DNA of 64,000 nucleotides from the NCBI GenBank assembly GCA_045110515.1, contig JBGCGD010000017.1, positions 56,658-120,657 on the forward strand, in the 5' to 3' direction. Positions 54,482 to 63,518 of the stretch are shown here, piece after piece. The notes under the pieces were generated by a model that saw nothing but the letters and a program-made list of their open reading frames with translations, was not told the origin of the DNA and searched no databases. The position numbers and the translations under genes are program-made. Each line of letters opens with the position of its first letter. The stretch's first letter is position 1. This stretch comes from Granulosicoccus sp045110515. GTDB lineage: Bacteria > Pseudomonadota > Gammaproteobacteria > Granulosicoccales > Granulosicoccaceae.

Positions 54482-55525
54482 TTATGCTTCAGCCTCAGCT
54501 TCTTCAGGCTCGTCTTCTTCCTCAGTAACTACCGCTTTAGATAGCAGCATATCGCGTAGTTTTGTGTCGATCTCGTTTGCCATCTCGGGGTGTTCGATCA
54601 TGTACTTGCGTACATTTTCTTTACCTTGGCCAATTCTGTCGCCGTTGTAGCTGTACCAGGCACCAGCCTTATCAACCAGGCCATTTTGCACACCCAGGTC
54701 GATGAGCTCGCCTTCTCTTGAGACACCCTCGCCGTAGAGGATTTCAAATTCAGTCTGCTTGAATGGCGGCGCCATCTTGTTTTTGACGACCTTCACCCGG
54801 GTTTCGTTACCGACAATTTCGTCCGCTCGCTTGATGGCGCCAATGCGGCGAATGTCCATGCGCACTGAACAGTAAAACTTGAGTGCATTACCGCCGGTTG
54901 TTGTTTCAGGGCTGCCAAACATGACGCCGATTTTCATTCGAATTTGGTTGATGAAAATAACCAGGGTGTTGGTGCGCTTGATATTGCCCGTAAGTTTACG
55001 AAGCGCTTGTGACATGAGACGAGCCTGCAAACCAACGTGCGAGTCGCCCATATCTCCTTCAATTTCAGCTTTTGGTGTTAGAGCAGCAACTGAATCGACG
55101 ACGATGATATCGACTGCGCTGGAGCGAACCAGCATGTCCACAATTTCCAGTGCCTGATCGCCGGTATCGGGTTGAGAAATCAGAAGATCATCGACATCAA
55201 CACCGAGTTTTTTTGCATAGACCGGATCGAGCGCGTGCTCGGCATCTACGAAAGCTGCAGTCCCACCCGCTTTTTGACATTCAGCAATGACCTGCAGTGT
55301 CATGGTGGTTTTACCCGAAGACTCCGGACCGTAAATTTCACAGATACGACCACGTGGCAGCCCGCCTATGCCCAGCGCAAGGTCGAGACCTAGGGATCCT
55401 GTGGAGATGACATCGATATCGCGATTAACGCTGTTGTCACCCATTCGCATGATGGTGCCTTTGCCAAATTGTTTGTCAATTTGACCCAGCGCCGCTGCTA
55501 ACGCCTTTTTCTTGTTGTCATCCAC
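54482..55525 (-). CDS. recA: RecA recombinase
   Basis: RecA forms filaments on single-stranded DNA for homologous pairing and triggers LexA self-cleavage. The 347 residues match the usual length. Walker A is GPESSGKTT (~66-74), the core has VDAEHALDPVYAKKLGVD, loop 2 FINQIRMKIGVMFGSPETTTGGNALKFY, and the C-terminus is an acidic tail (EEEDEPEEAEAEA). GGAG lies about 12 bases before the ATG. A LexA box sits 110-130 bp upstream, indicating SOS control. The next gene is recX. Confidence 0.98.
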   Translation of the reverse strand: MDDNKKKALAAALGQIDKQFGKGTIMRMGDNSVNRDIDVISTGSLGLDLALGIGGLPRGRICEIYGPESSGKTTMTLQVIAECQKAGGTAAFVDAEHALDPVYAKKLGVDVDDLLISQPDTGDQALEIVDMLVRSSAVDIIVVDSVAALTPKAEIEGDMGDSHVGLQARLMSQALRKLTGNIKRTNTLVIFINQIRMKIGVMFGSPETTTGGNALKFYCSVRMDIRRIGAIKRADEIVGNETRVKVVKNKMAPPFKQTEFEILYGEGVSREGELIDLGVQNGLVDKAGAWYSYNGDRIGQGKENVRKYMIEHPEMANEIDTKLRDMLLSKAVVTEEEDEPEEAEAEA

Positions 55526-55634
55526 TTGTATTCTCTCCGTTCAGTCAGGTTGCGGCGTCGCCTTTCCATGGCTTACCGCCGTGACGGAGATTATTTCACA
55601 TCAGCGCTTGGTTTTGGACGTTAAACAGCAAAAA

Positions 55635-55654
55635 TACTGTAAATATTTTCAGCT
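55635..55654 (-). promoter_or_regulatory. LexA (SOS) box upstream of recA
   Basis: TACTGTAAATATTTTCAGCT contains the strict CTG-N10-CAG core (55637-55639 and 55650-55652) with an AT-rich centre, as in gammaproteobacterial LexA sites. It lies 110-130 bp before recA and overlaps the stop codon of the small gene upstream, so repression would act on recA rather than on that gene. On the minus strand it also contains TTTACA, a plausible -35. Confidence 0.85.
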
Positions 55655-55975
55655 GCCGAAATTTGCCTTGCATTCGTCCATAGTTGTCTCGCCAGCATCC
55701 GCTAAGGTCTGACAAAGAGCGGTGACTTCTTCCTCAAGTTGCTTTCGGCGGGCCTCTTGCTCGGCCAGAGCTTCACGCACTTCAGTAGCACGGGTTTCGG
55801 TTTCTTCCCGATTGGCTTTAGCTTCTTCTAACAGCTGCTTTTGTTCTTCAACGACAGTTTCCAATTCTTCAACTGTTGCCTCCTGTTGCTGGGCTGACGC
55901 TGCTAGCGGAGCAAGCACAGTGCAGAGGAAACATAACGCCGAAAGGACTGTAAGCAGGCTTTTTGGGTTCTTCAT
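55649..55975 (-). CDS. small secreted coiled-coil protein, function unknown
   Basis: A 108-residue protein. A signal peptide (LLTVLSALCFLCTVLAPLAASA) ends before QQQEATVEEL. The mature part is a continuous Glu/Lys/Arg-rich coiled coil (EELETVVEEQKQLLEEAKAN, ALAEQEARRKQLEEEV) ending with two Cys in CQTLADAGETTMDECKANFG, which could be disulfide-bonded in the periplasm. It starts inside the pncC stop (ATGA-type 4-bp overlap) and ends in the recA LexA box. No family was recognised. A gene here is not part of the common pncC-recA neighbourhood. Confidence 0.75.
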   Translation of the reverse strand: MKNPKSLLTVLSALCFLCTVLAPLAASAQQQEATVEELETVVEEQKQLLEEAKANREETETRATEVREALAEQEARRKQLEEEVTALCQTLADAGETTMDECKANFGS

Positions 55976-56484
55976 TTTACTAAGGTCCGTCTTCTTTCTA
56001 ACCTACCAATAGTACCATGCAAGGCGCTTATGACGGCTTGTAGCCGTACCTCATGGCGACTCCCCTCAAAATGAAACAGCGCCGCCTCGCAAGTGTTATC
56101 GACGGCCCAGGCCAGCCACACGGTTCCCACGGGTTTTTCCTTAGAGCCGCCCGCAGGCCCCGCCACGCCGCTGACCGATAGGGCAATATCTGCCCCACTA
56201 ATACGCTTGGCGCCTGTGACCATTGAAAGAACACAGGCCTCACTCACCGCCCCATGTTCTTGAATCGTGGCCGCAGGCACTCCCAGCAACTCCTGCTTAG
56301 CTGCGTTTGAATAGGTAACCACTCCGCGCTCAAACCAGGCGGAACTACCTGGCACCTCGGTAAGCGCGCCAGCAATCAGCCCACCTGTGCAAGATTCAGC
56401 AGTCGTTATACTCAACCCGTTTTCAAGCAGCATCTGGCCTAAAAGCGCGGACAATTCTAGAACCTTGGCAGCATTTGTCATCAT
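55972..56484 (-). CDS. pncC: nicotinamide-nucleotide amidohydrolase (CinA C-terminal domain)
   Basis: PncC hydrolyses nicotinamide mononucleotide to nicotinate mononucleotide in the NAD salvage cycle. The 170 residues form the CinA C-terminal domain alone (no CinA N-terminal half). Characteristic blocks are SITTAESCTGGLIAGALTEVPGSSAWFERGVVTYSNAAKQELLGV and GVAGPAGGSKEKPVGTVWLAW. The position before recA is that of ygaD/pncC in E. coli. It overlaps the following coiled-coil gene by 4 bp and is divergent from mutS with about 106 bp between. Confidence 0.94.
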   Translation of the reverse strand: MMTNAAKVLELSALLGQMLLENGLSITTAESCTGGLIAGALTEVPGSSAWFERGVVTYSNAAKQELLGVPAATIQEHGAVSEACVLSMVTGAKRISGADIALSVSGVAGPAGGSKEKPVGTVWLAWAVDNTCEAALFHFEGSRHEVRLQAVISALHGTIGRLERRRTLVK

Positions 56485-56554
56485 CTATCCACCTTATGCA
56501 ATTTGTTGAAGTCAATTCTAAACACCTTAAATGCCCCACCGCTATTAAAGTCAT

Positions 56555-56583
56555 TTTAGAAACGCATTAAGTCTGCGTACACT
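56555..56583 (+). promoter_or_regulatory. mutS promoter candidate, -10 seven bases before the start codon
   Basis: TTTAGA (56555-56560) and TACACT (56578-56583) are separated by 17 bp, each four of six to consensus. Seven bases follow before the ATG at 56591 and there is no Shine-Dalgarno sequence. Transcription would start at or beside the ATG. Confidence 0.45.
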
Positions 56584-56590
56584 ATGCACC

Positions 56591-59257
56591 ATGGCGAACA
56601 GTACTCACACTCCAATGATGCAGCAGTACCTTGGCATCAAAGCAAAGCATCCCGACTCCATGCTGTTCTATCGCATGGGAGACTTTTACGAGTTGTTTTA
56701 CGACGATGCGCGCCAAGCTGCACAAATTTTAGACATCACACTTACAGCCAGGGGCAAAAGCGGTGGCGAACCCATCCCCATGGCAGGCATTCCCTATCAC
56801 GCTGCAGATAATTATTTAGGCCGACTGGTCAAACAGGGCTTATCGGTGGCTATTTGCGAACAGACAGGTGCCGTCACCAACAAAGGTCCGGTTACGCGTG
56901 AAGTGGTCAGAGTCATCACTCCCGGCACCCTGACAGAAGAGACACTACTCGCCGCGAAAGATGTCGCTTTGCTGGTGTGTGTCAGCGAAGCCAAAGACGG
57001 GTTTGGAATTGCGGCATTGGACGTTGCCGCCGGCGACTTAGCCGTCATGCAAGTCGATGACATTTCAAGCCTGCATGCTGAGATGTCTCGATTAAATCCT
57101 GCCGAACTCCTACTCAGCGAAGACAGCCAGTTAAACAGCGAACTTGCAGATTATATCCGCCGCCCAAGAGCTCCTTGGTTATTCGATTTAAGCGCCTGCA
57201 GGCAGCTTCTAGAAGAACACTTTAATGTTAAAAACCTTGAGGCCTTCGGCTGTGATGATCAACCCAAGGCCATCACAGCGGCCGCTGTTGCACTCGGTTA
57301 TGCACGAGAAACACAGCTTAAATCGTTAAAACAGATTTCCAACCTGCGCGTTGAAAATGCAGCGGACACCATCGTTCTTGACCCGGGAACCCGACGACAT
57401 CTTGAGCTGGTTGAGAACGCCAGACAACAGAGCGAGCACACGCTGGTGGGCGTTATTGATCGCACGGCAAACCCTATGGGGGGGCGCAAACTTCGCGCAT
57501 GGCTGCAACAACCTTTGCGAAATCGCCACGCGATAACGCAAAGGCAAAACCGCGTAGACGCGCTTATGCAAAACAGCATTTGCGATTCCGTTCAAGAGGT
57601 TCTAGCCAGCATTCACGATTTAGAAAGAATCTTAACGCGCGTGATGTTAGGCAGCGTGCAACCCAGAGAACTTGAAAAACTACGTACAAGCCTTGAACAA
57701 CTTCCGTTGTTTACCGAGCACCTAAGCTTAGCCAACGGTTCTCTAACGTCGCCAACAGCTCTGAACGACATGCTGGCCACACTCTCGCAATCGTTTAATG
57801 CCGTCCCGTTATTGAAATCAGCAATTACGGAAAACCCACCTGTTGTATTACGCGATGGCGGCGTGATCGCCGATGGTTATGATGCGGAGCTTGATGAACT
57901 AAAAGGACTGAGCAACAACGCCAGCGATTTTCTCGTCAAGCTTGAGCAGCGCGAAAAAGAAAGCACGGGCATTGCCTCTTTGAAAGTTGGTTACAATCGC
58001 GTGCACGGCTTTTATATTGAAACCAATCGTCAAACCACGCCCCCAGCGCACTACATTCGACGACAGACGTTAAAAAGCACTGAGCGCTACATTACTCCGG
58101 AACTAAAAGAACACGAGGACAAAGTTCTCAGCTCCCGCGAAAAATCACTGGCACGTGAACGTGTGCTTTATGCGCAGGTGCTGGACGCCTTGCAACCTGA
58201 ACTGCAAGCGCTAAAAGAAGTTGCCTCTCAGCTCGCCGAACTCGATGTCTTAAACAGCTTTGCCAGAATTGCGATAGAAAACAACTGGTGCCGTCCTGAA
58301 TTAAACGACGAGCCTGGACTGTCCATTGAAGGTGGTCGACATCCAGTTATTGAGGCGCTGATTGACGAACCGTTTGTTGCCAACCCGACCCATCTCGACG
58401 CGCAAAGGCGCATGTTGTTGATCACCGGCCCGAACATGGGTGGTAAGTCGACCTTCATGAGGCAAACGGCGCTAATTGCATTGCTAGCGCACACCGGCAG
58501 CCACGTGCCGGCAAGTGCGGCCACCATTGGCCCAATAGATCGAATATTCACCCGAATCGGTGCCTCAGACGATCTAGCCCGCGGCCAGTCCACGTTTATG
58601 GTCGAAATGACTGAAGCTGCGCACATTTTACGAAACGCCACCTCAAATAGCCTCGTGCTAATGGATGAAGTGGGCAGAGGAACCAGCACTTACGATGGTT
58701 TGTCGCTGGCTTGGGCTTGCGCGGAACATCTGGCTCAGGATAACCAAGCCATGTGCTTATTCGCCACACACTATTTTGAGTTAACGGCTATGGAAGATTT
58801 GCACCATAACGTGGCAAATGTGCACCTAGACGCGGTAGAGCATGAGGGGCGCATCATATTCATGCATCGTATAAAAACGGGCGCTACTGACCGAAGCTAC
58901 GGCCTGCAAGTGGCCCAGCTAGCCGGTTTACCGGAGGCAGCCTTAGGCTATGCCAGAGATAGACTGGCAGCACTGGAAGGAGAAACACCGCCCTCCTCAC
59001 CCACTAACAATACCGAGGCAAGTACCCTCGAACCGGCAATTCCAGAAGCAAACACTCAGGGCCATTGCGACTCTCTAGCAGTCGCCCAAGGTGTCCGCCG
59101 CCCAGCTGTCGCAGCTTCTCAACCTCCACAGTTGGATCTTTTTGCCCAGAACGAAGCTCTGGTCGATTATCTCAAGGATTTAGACGTGGATAGCATTTCT
59201 GCCCGCCAGGCGCTGGATCACCTGTACAAGATGGCCGACATAATAACGGTGGAATGA
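56591..59257 (+). CDS. mutS: DNA mismatch repair protein MutS
   Basis: MutS recognises mismatches and small loops and recruits MutL. The 888 residues hold the mismatch-binding Phe32-Tyr-Glu34 in MGDFYELF, connector and lever domains, and the ATPase with Walker A TGPNMGGKST (~617) and LVLMDEVGRGTSTYDGLSLAWA. After the ATPase, a linker of ~50 residues rich in Ser, Pro and Ala leads to QLDLF, a beta-clamp-binding motif, then the C-terminal tetramerisation helices. It is the first gene of the plus-strand block that continues with nadK and recN. Confidence 0.97.
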   Translation: MANSTHTPMMQQYLGIKAKHPDSMLFYRMGDFYELFYDDARQAAQILDITLTARGKSGGEPIPMAGIPYHAADNYLGRLVKQGLSVAICEQTGAVTNKGPVTREVVRVITPGTLTEETLLAAKDVALLVCVSEAKDGFGIAALDVAAGDLAVMQVDDISSLHAEMSRLNPAELLLSEDSQLNSELADYIRRPRAPWLFDLSACRQLLEEHFNVKNLEAFGCDDQPKAITAAAVALGYARETQLKSLKQISNLRVENAADTIVLDPGTRRHLELVENARQQSEHTLVGVIDRTANPMGGRKLRAWLQQPLRNRHAITQRQNRVDALMQNSICDSVQEVLASIHDLERILTRVMLGSVQPRELEKLRTSLEQLPLFTEHLSLANGSLTSPTALNDMLATLSQSFNAVPLLKSAITENPPVVLRDGGVIADGYDAELDELKGLSNNASDFLVKLEQREKESTGIASLKVGYNRVHGFYIETNRQTTPPAHYIRRQTLKSTERYITPELKEHEDKVLSSREKSLARERVLYAQVLDALQPELQALKEVASQLAELDVLNSFARIAIENNWCRPELNDEPGLSIEGGRHPVIEALIDEPFVANPTHLDAQRRMLLITGPNMGGKSTFMRQTALIALLAHTGSHVPASAATIGPIDRIFTRIGASDDLARGQSTFMVEMTEAAHILRNATSNSLVLMDEVGRGTSTYDGLSLAWACAEHLAQDNQAMCLFATHYFELTAMEDLHHNVANVHLDAVEHEGRIIFMHRIKTGATDRSYGLQVAQLAGLPEAALGYARDRLAALEGETPPSSPTNNTEASTLEPAIPEANTQGHCDSLAVAQGVRRPAVAASQPPQLDLFAQNEALVDYLKDLDVDSISARQALDHLYKMADIITVE

Positions 59258-59276
59258 GCGTATTGAGCGCCTGTTT

Positions 59277-59306
59277 ATGACACCTGCAACCTGACCGTGC
59301 TACTTT
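59277..59306 (+). promoter_or_regulatory. nadK promoter candidate, -10 six bases before the start codon
   Basis: ATGACA (59277-59282, 5 of 6 to the -35 consensus) and TACTTT (59301-59306) are 18 bp apart. Six bases separate the -10 from the nadK ATG at 59313, and no Shine-Dalgarno sequence is present, so the mRNA may be leaderless. Confidence 0.4.
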
Positions 59307-59312
59307 AACCGG

Positions 59313-60173
59313 ATGACTACTTTCACTAAGGCCGGTCTCATTGTTAAGTTCAACGATGAGAGCGTAGCCAACACCCTAAACGATGTAATTGCTTGTCTGG
59401 AATCTCTGGACGTGGAAGTCATGCTTGATGAAAGCATTGGCCAACTTGTCTCCGACAAGCCAAAGGTACCAACCATCGAGATTGCTGAAAACTGTGATCT
59501 GGCGGTGGTCATTGGCGGAGACGGGACTTTACTGAGCGCTGCGCGATCTCTCGTGGATCACAACGTCCCCATTGTGGGAATCAATCGTGGCCGCTTGGGC
59601 TTCCTTGTCGATGTCTCTCCCGCAAACGGTTTGGATCAACTCACCCAAATTATCAAAGGGCAACACATAGAAGAAAAGCGTGCGCTGTTGCAGACTCGCG
59701 TATTGCGCGACGGTGAGTGCTTCGCCAGTTCTTATGCATTCAATGACACCGTGATGCGCGTAAAAGACCTGCTGCAAATTATGGATTTTGATATCATCAT
59801 CGATGATGTTCTGGTGACTCACCAACGTGCCGACGGCATCATCGTCGCAACACCCTCGGGCAGTACTGCGTATTCATTGTCCAACGGTGGCCCCATTGTT
59901 GGGCCCACTATCGATGCGCTTGTTGTTCAGCCCATTTGTGCTCACACGCTAACCAGTCGCCCGCTAATGGTCGATGCAAACTCTACTATCAGAGTGCACC
60001 TTTGGGATGACGACGTCACCCATGCTCAAGTGGTCTGCGACGGGCAAATCTATATGGACGCCATGTTGGGTGACATGATCGAGATTAAACGCAATCCTAA
60101 CCGCGTGCGACTCCTACATCCGGAAAGCTACGACTACCATCGCATCTTGCGAGAAAAACTGAACTGGGGCTGA
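59313..60173 (+). CDS. nadK: NAD kinase
   Basis: NadK phosphorylates NAD+ to NADP+ in the cytoplasm. The 286 residues include the GGDGT motif (AVVIGGDGTLLSAAR, ~68-82), the NRGRLGFLVD segment, NDTVMRV (NE/D motif region) and TPSGSTAYSLSNGGPIV. Length is close to E. coli NadK (292). It lies 55 bp after mutS and 10 bp before recN; nadK-recN is a conserved pair. Confidence 0.96.
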   Translation: MTTFTKAGLIVKFNDESVANTLNDVIACLESLDVEVMLDESIGQLVSDKPKVPTIEIAENCDLAVVIGGDGTLLSAARSLVDHNVPIVGINRGRLGFLVDVSPANGLDQLTQIIKGQHIEEKRALLQTRVLRDGECFASSYAFNDTVMRVKDLLQIMDFDIIIDDVLVTHQRADGIIVATPSGSTAYSLSNGGPIVGPTIDALVVQPICAHTLTSRPLMVDANSTIRVHLWDDDVTHAQVVCDGQIYMDAMLGDMIEIKRNPNRVRLLHPESYDYHRILREKLNWG

Positions 60174-60183
60174 GGAGCTTAGA

Positions 60184-61866
60184 TTGCTAACGCATCTACA
60201 CATCAAACACTTCGCGATAATAGATGCCTCGGAACTTGAGCTGACATCCGGCATGTCAGCTTTAACAGGAGAGACCGGCGCAGGTAAATCCATTTTGCTC
60301 GATGCGCTGGGACTCGTACTGGGTGCGCGCGCTAGCATCGACAGCATTCAAGACGGAGCCAAACGCGCAGACATCACAGCGTCGTTTTCACTCGAGCAAC
60401 TACCTGCCGTCAAACAATGGCTTGTTGAACACGAACTGGAGAACATCGACGACGATGTCAGCGTTGCCGATGAATGCTTGATTCGCCGCACTCTAGATAG
60501 AAACGGTAAGTCCCGGGCGACAGTTAACGATATTCCCGTATCAGTGCAAACACTACGCGCCTTGGGTGAACAGCTTGTCGCCATACATGGCCAGCATGCT
60601 TTTCAGACCATGGTTAAACCGGCCGACCAACGCAACTTGCTCGATAACTTTGCAGGGCGTGCTCAACTTAAGAAAGTCTCCAAAGCCTTTCATGCTTGGC
60701 AAGAGGCGCAAGCCGCTCTGGCTACACACGAACAAAACGCGCAAACGCGGGCTCAGCGTATCGACTTACTGAGTTTTCAATTGCAGGAATTTGATGATCT
60801 GGATATCGGTGGAGCGGCTATCGCCGACATTGAATCAGAACACCGATGGCGCGCAAGCAGCGAACGCATTATGAGTCTTAGCCAAGATTCGCTACAGGCC
60901 ATTGATGACACTGCCTACCCTGCACTCACGCAATCTATTCCTTTGTTAACCGAACTGGTACAGATTGATGAAAGGATGCGCGAAGCCTTGGATTTAATGG
61001 AGTCCGCGTGCATTCAAGTGTCCGAAACTACTCAGATGGTCAGAAGCTCCATGAACAACCTGGACCACGATGACAATCGAATGGCCTGGTTAGACCAGAA
61101 ACTTGCAGCCTTGCATCGACTATCGCGTAAACATCAGACTGATATGCAAAGCCTGCCCGAACTAGAAAGTGAGCTAAGAGAAGAATACGACCAGCTTTTG
61201 GCACCCGAGCAAAACCAAGATGCTCTGAAACAGGAATGCGAGGCATTGCGCTCTGTATACGACACGGAAAGCGCGAAACTAACGCGGCACAGGAAGAAAA
61301 AAGCCAAGCTACTGGCGAAAACTATTACCGATGCGATGCAAGACCTGAGCATGCCCGGCGGTGTTTTCGATATAGCGATTCAAACCGATAACGATCAGCC
61401 GCATGTTCACGGAAATGATGTCATTACGTTGATGGTGAGTCCTAATCCAGGCGTTAAACCTGCGCCACTGGCCAAAATCGCCTCTGGAGGTGAGCTGTCA
61501 AGAATCAGTTTAAGCATGCAGTTGGCGACCTTAGATTCTCATGCCGTACCAACGCTTATTTTTGATGAAGTGGATACAGGTGTCGGCGGTGCGGTTGCCG
61601 AAAAAGTCGGGCAACTATTGAGAACCGTAGGCGATCATTCCCAAGTGCTCTGCGTGACTCACTTGCCGCAAGTGGCCTCACAGGCTCATCATCATTTTCA
61701 GATCAGCAAAAGCGTCAGCGGTGGTAAAACGCGCACGGCAGTCGAAGCATTGGATAAAAAAGCCACACGCGACGAAATTGCACGCATGCTAGGGGGAGCG
61801 AAAATTACCGCTAAAACCCGGCAGCACGCTCAGGAGATGTTGGACTCTGCCGCATCGGCATCCTGA
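60184..61866 (+). CDS. recN: DNA repair protein RecN
   Basis: RecN is an SMC-like ATPase used in double-strand break repair. The 560 residues comprise an N-terminal ATPase half with Walker A TGETGAGKSILLDALGL, a central coiled coil (~150-380) and a C-terminal half with ASGGELSRISLSMQLA and LIFDEVDTGVGG. The start codon is TTG at 60184, supported by GAGGAG six bases upstream and by agreement with the family N-terminus (LTHLHIKHFAIID). Its last 37 bp overlap the end of the convergent fur gene. No LexA box was found before it; it is probably read from the nadK promoter. Confidence 0.95.
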   Translation: MLTHLHIKHFAIIDASELELTSGMSALTGETGAGKSILLDALGLVLGARASIDSIQDGAKRADITASFSLEQLPAVKQWLVEHELENIDDDVSVADECLIRRTLDRNGKSRATVNDIPVSVQTLRALGEQLVAIHGQHAFQTMVKPADQRNLLDNFAGRAQLKKVSKAFHAWQEAQAALATHEQNAQTRAQRIDLLSFQLQEFDDLDIGGAAIADIESEHRWRASSERIMSLSQDSLQAIDDTAYPALTQSIPLLTELVQIDERMREALDLMESACIQVSETTQMVRSSMNNLDHDDNRMAWLDQKLAALHRLSRKHQTDMQSLPELESELREEYDQLLAPEQNQDALKQECEALRSVYDTESAKLTRHRKKKAKLLAKTITDAMQDLSMPGGVFDIAIQTDNDQPHVHGNDVITLMVSPNPGVKPAPLAKIASGGELSRISLSMQLATLDSHAVPTLIFDEVDTGVGGAVAEKVGQLLRTVGDHSQVLCVTHLPQVASQAHHHFQISKSVSGGKTRTAVEALDKKATRDEIARMLGGAKITAKTRQHAQEMLDSAASAS

Positions 61867-62273
61867 TGGACGCCATATAGAATTATTTTGTGCTCGGTAA
61901 GCGAGTACCCAAGCTCTGTTGCAATCTCGGCCAGGCGTTTCTCGATCACCTCGTCCTTAAATTCAGAGACTTTCCCTGATTTAACGCACACAATATGGTC
62001 ATGATTGTCGCCGGTATCGAGCTCAAAAATAGCCTGACCACCATCAAAATGATGCCGTGTGACCAGCCCAGCCGCTTCAAACTGCGTCAGAACGCGGTAT
62101 ACCGTAGCCAGACCCACATCACTGCCCTGGTTCAGTAACGCCTTGTAAACATCCTCAGCGCTCAGGTGATGTTGTTCTGCACGTTCTAGAATCTCTAGTA
62201 TATTTAGACGTGGCAGCGTGACCTTCAGACCGGCTTTGCGTAAATCTCGTGAAATGGCCTGATTATCTGTCAT
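61830..62273 (-). CDS. fur: ferric uptake regulator Fur
   Basis: Fur represses iron-uptake genes when loaded with Fe(II). The 147-residue protein has an N-terminal winged helix (SRDLRKAGLKVTLPRLNILEIL, then VGLATVYRVLTQFEAAGLV) and a metal-binding C-terminal half with HHFDGGQAIFELDTGDNHDHIVC. The CxxC of E. coli Fur is reduced to one Cys (CVKSG), as in Pseudomonas Fur, so activity should not depend on it. The frame extends to 62348, but ATG at 62273 gives the family length. The gene is divergent from bamE and converges with recN. A likely target is the Fur box at 8432. Confidence 0.95.
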   Translation of the reverse strand: MTDNQAISRDLRKAGLKVTLPRLNILEILERAEQHHLSAEDVYKALLNQGSDVGLATVYRVLTQFEAAGLVTRHHFDGGQAIFELDTGDNHDHIVCVKSGKVSEFKDEVIEKRLAEIATELGYSLTEHKIILYGVHQDADAAESNIS

Positions 62274-62359
62274 TGGTATCTTCGTCGCCGTTGTCATCAG
62301 CATGGGAGTGCGTGGTGAAGTATACGACAATCTCCTCAACTTTCTCATGGACTTTTACT

Positions 62360-62737
62360 ATGCGTTTGGCCTCCAGCTTGATTTTTGTGTTGTTCCTATC
62401 GGCCTGCGGAGGCAACCCAGTATGGTTGCCACGTGCTCATAAGATTTCTATTCAGCAGGGAAATCTGCTCAACGAACAGCAGTTGGCCCGCGTCGAGGTT
62501 GGCATGAATCGAGAATTAGTGCGCAATCTGATTGGTACACCGGTCATCGACAGCCCGTTTAAAGAGGATCGTTGGGACTATCTGTACACAAAAGGCCCCG
62601 CAGGTACATCGATAAAAGCCCGCAGAGTTTCAATCTCATTTCAGAACAATGTTGTGACGAACATTGAGTCCAACAAAGACGCCGAGTCTGGTGTTGTCCC
62701 GCAAAAACGCTACTGGTGGGAGCGTGGTGCGAGTTAG
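62360..62737 (+). CDS. bamE: outer membrane assembly lipoprotein BamE (SmpA/OmlA)
   Basis: BamE is the small lipoprotein of the BAM complex that inserts beta-barrel proteins in the outer membrane. From the ATG at 62360 it is 125 residues. The lipobox LFLSAC (Cys at ~17) gives outer-membrane anchoring, and the SmpA/OmlA domain is seen as GNLLNEQQLARVEVGMNRELVRNLIGTPVIDSPF then RWDYLYTKG. A longer frame to 62249 lacks a signal sequence and is not used. Divergent fur-omlA is the arrangement found in Pseudomonas and relatives. Confidence 0.95.
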   Translation: MRLASSLIFVLFLSACGGNPVWLPRAHKISIQQGNLLNEQQLARVEVGMNRELVRNLIGTPVIDSPFKEDRWDYLYTKGPAGTSIKARRVSISFQNNVVTNIESNKDAESGVVPQKRYWWERGAS

Positions 62738-62745
62738 AAACTAAA

Positions 62746-63045
62746 CTAGCGCCCGCTGGCTTGCTTAGCTGCCTTGGCGCGAGCCCTACGCCACTCTTTT
62801 GGGTCCTGCAGCAAGGGTCGATAAATTTCAATACGCTCCCCTTCACGTAAGACGTAATCATCGCCTTCCAGTTCGCCATAAATACCTAGGGGGACGCTCA
62901 TAGGGTCTAGCTCGCCGTTCGGATTCGGAATGAGTCCGCTGTCAAATGCGTAAACAGCGGCGTCGCGCAACGTCATATCGGGATCCAGCGAGAGTTTTTC
63001 CAGATATTGCTTGTCGGGGTAAGCCAGAACAATCTCTACGTTCAC
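62746..63045 (-). CDS. rnfH: RnfH family ubiquitin-like protein
   Basis: The 99-residue protein has the ubiquitin-like RnfH fold: MNVEIVLAYPDKQYLEKLSLDPDMTLRDAAVYAF at the start and GERIEIYRPLLQDPKEWRRARAKA at the end. Its role is not settled; it is named from linkage with rnf genes but is most often found beside ratA, as here. It overlaps ratA by 4 bp and is convergent with bamE. Confidence 0.93.
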   Translation of the reverse strand: MNVEIVLAYPDKQYLEKLSLDPDMTLRDAAVYAFDSGLIPNPNGELDPMSVPLGIYGELEGDDYVLREGERIEIYRPLLQDPKEWRRARAKAAKQASGR

Positions 63046-63485
63046 GTCGGCTTACCTTTTTGCAGCTCACCGGCCCGTTTTACGAAGGCGGCCACCATGG
63101 TGTCGCAGATTTTGGTAAAGGCTGGCCCTAACAGGGCACCGAGTATCCGACTTTGAAATTCAAAATCCATGGACAACTCCACTCGACAAGCGGTTTCGTC
63201 CAAGGGCTTAAATCGCCAAATCCCACCAAATTTTCTAAATGGCCCATCTACCAGCTTCATTTCTATCGATTCATTCTGTACAAGTGTATTGCGGGTGGTA
63301 AAACTGATGCCTTTCATTCTGCGATCAATGGTTACCGATGCCAGCTGGTGAGAATCCGACTGCTCTTTGACCTTGGCGCTATCACACCAGGGTAAAAAAG
63401 CCGGATAGGACTCCACATCGCACACCAAATCGTACATCTGGGAGGCAGGATGGCTGACTAGTGCGGAGCGAACGACAGATGGCAT
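63042..63485 (-). CDS. ratA: RatA family protein (START/polyketide cyclase fold)
   Basis: The 147-residue protein has the START-like coenzyme Q-binding fold: SALVSHPASQMYDLVCDVESYPAFLPWCD, then the KG(I)SFTTRNTL strand and a C-terminal helix DTMVAAFVKRAGELQ. E. coli RatA was described as a ribosome-association toxin, while yeast and Caulobacter relatives (Coq10) bind ubiquinone, so the toxin name is not proof of function. It heads ratA-rnfH and is divergent from smpB with 45 bp between. Confidence 0.92.
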   Translation of the reverse strand: MPSVVRSALVSHPASQMYDLVCDVESYPAFLPWCDSAKVKEQSDSHQLASVTIDRRMKGISFTTRNTLVQNESIEMKLVDGPFRKFGGIWRFKPLDETACRVELSMDFEFQSRILGALLGPAFTKICDTMVAAFVKRAGELQKGKPT

Positions 63486-63518
63486 AGGAGATCAGACCTG
63501 CTGTGTGGCGATGAGCCG

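Noticed and set aside
61830..62273. Fur inactivated by loss of one Cys of the CxxC motif
   Set aside because: Pseudomonas-type Fur also has a single Cys here and is active; His and acidic metal ligands are kept.
62249..62359. Longer N-terminus for bamE
   Set aside because: The extra residues overlap the fur promoter and would bury the lipobox; ATG at 62360 gives a proper lipoprotein signal.
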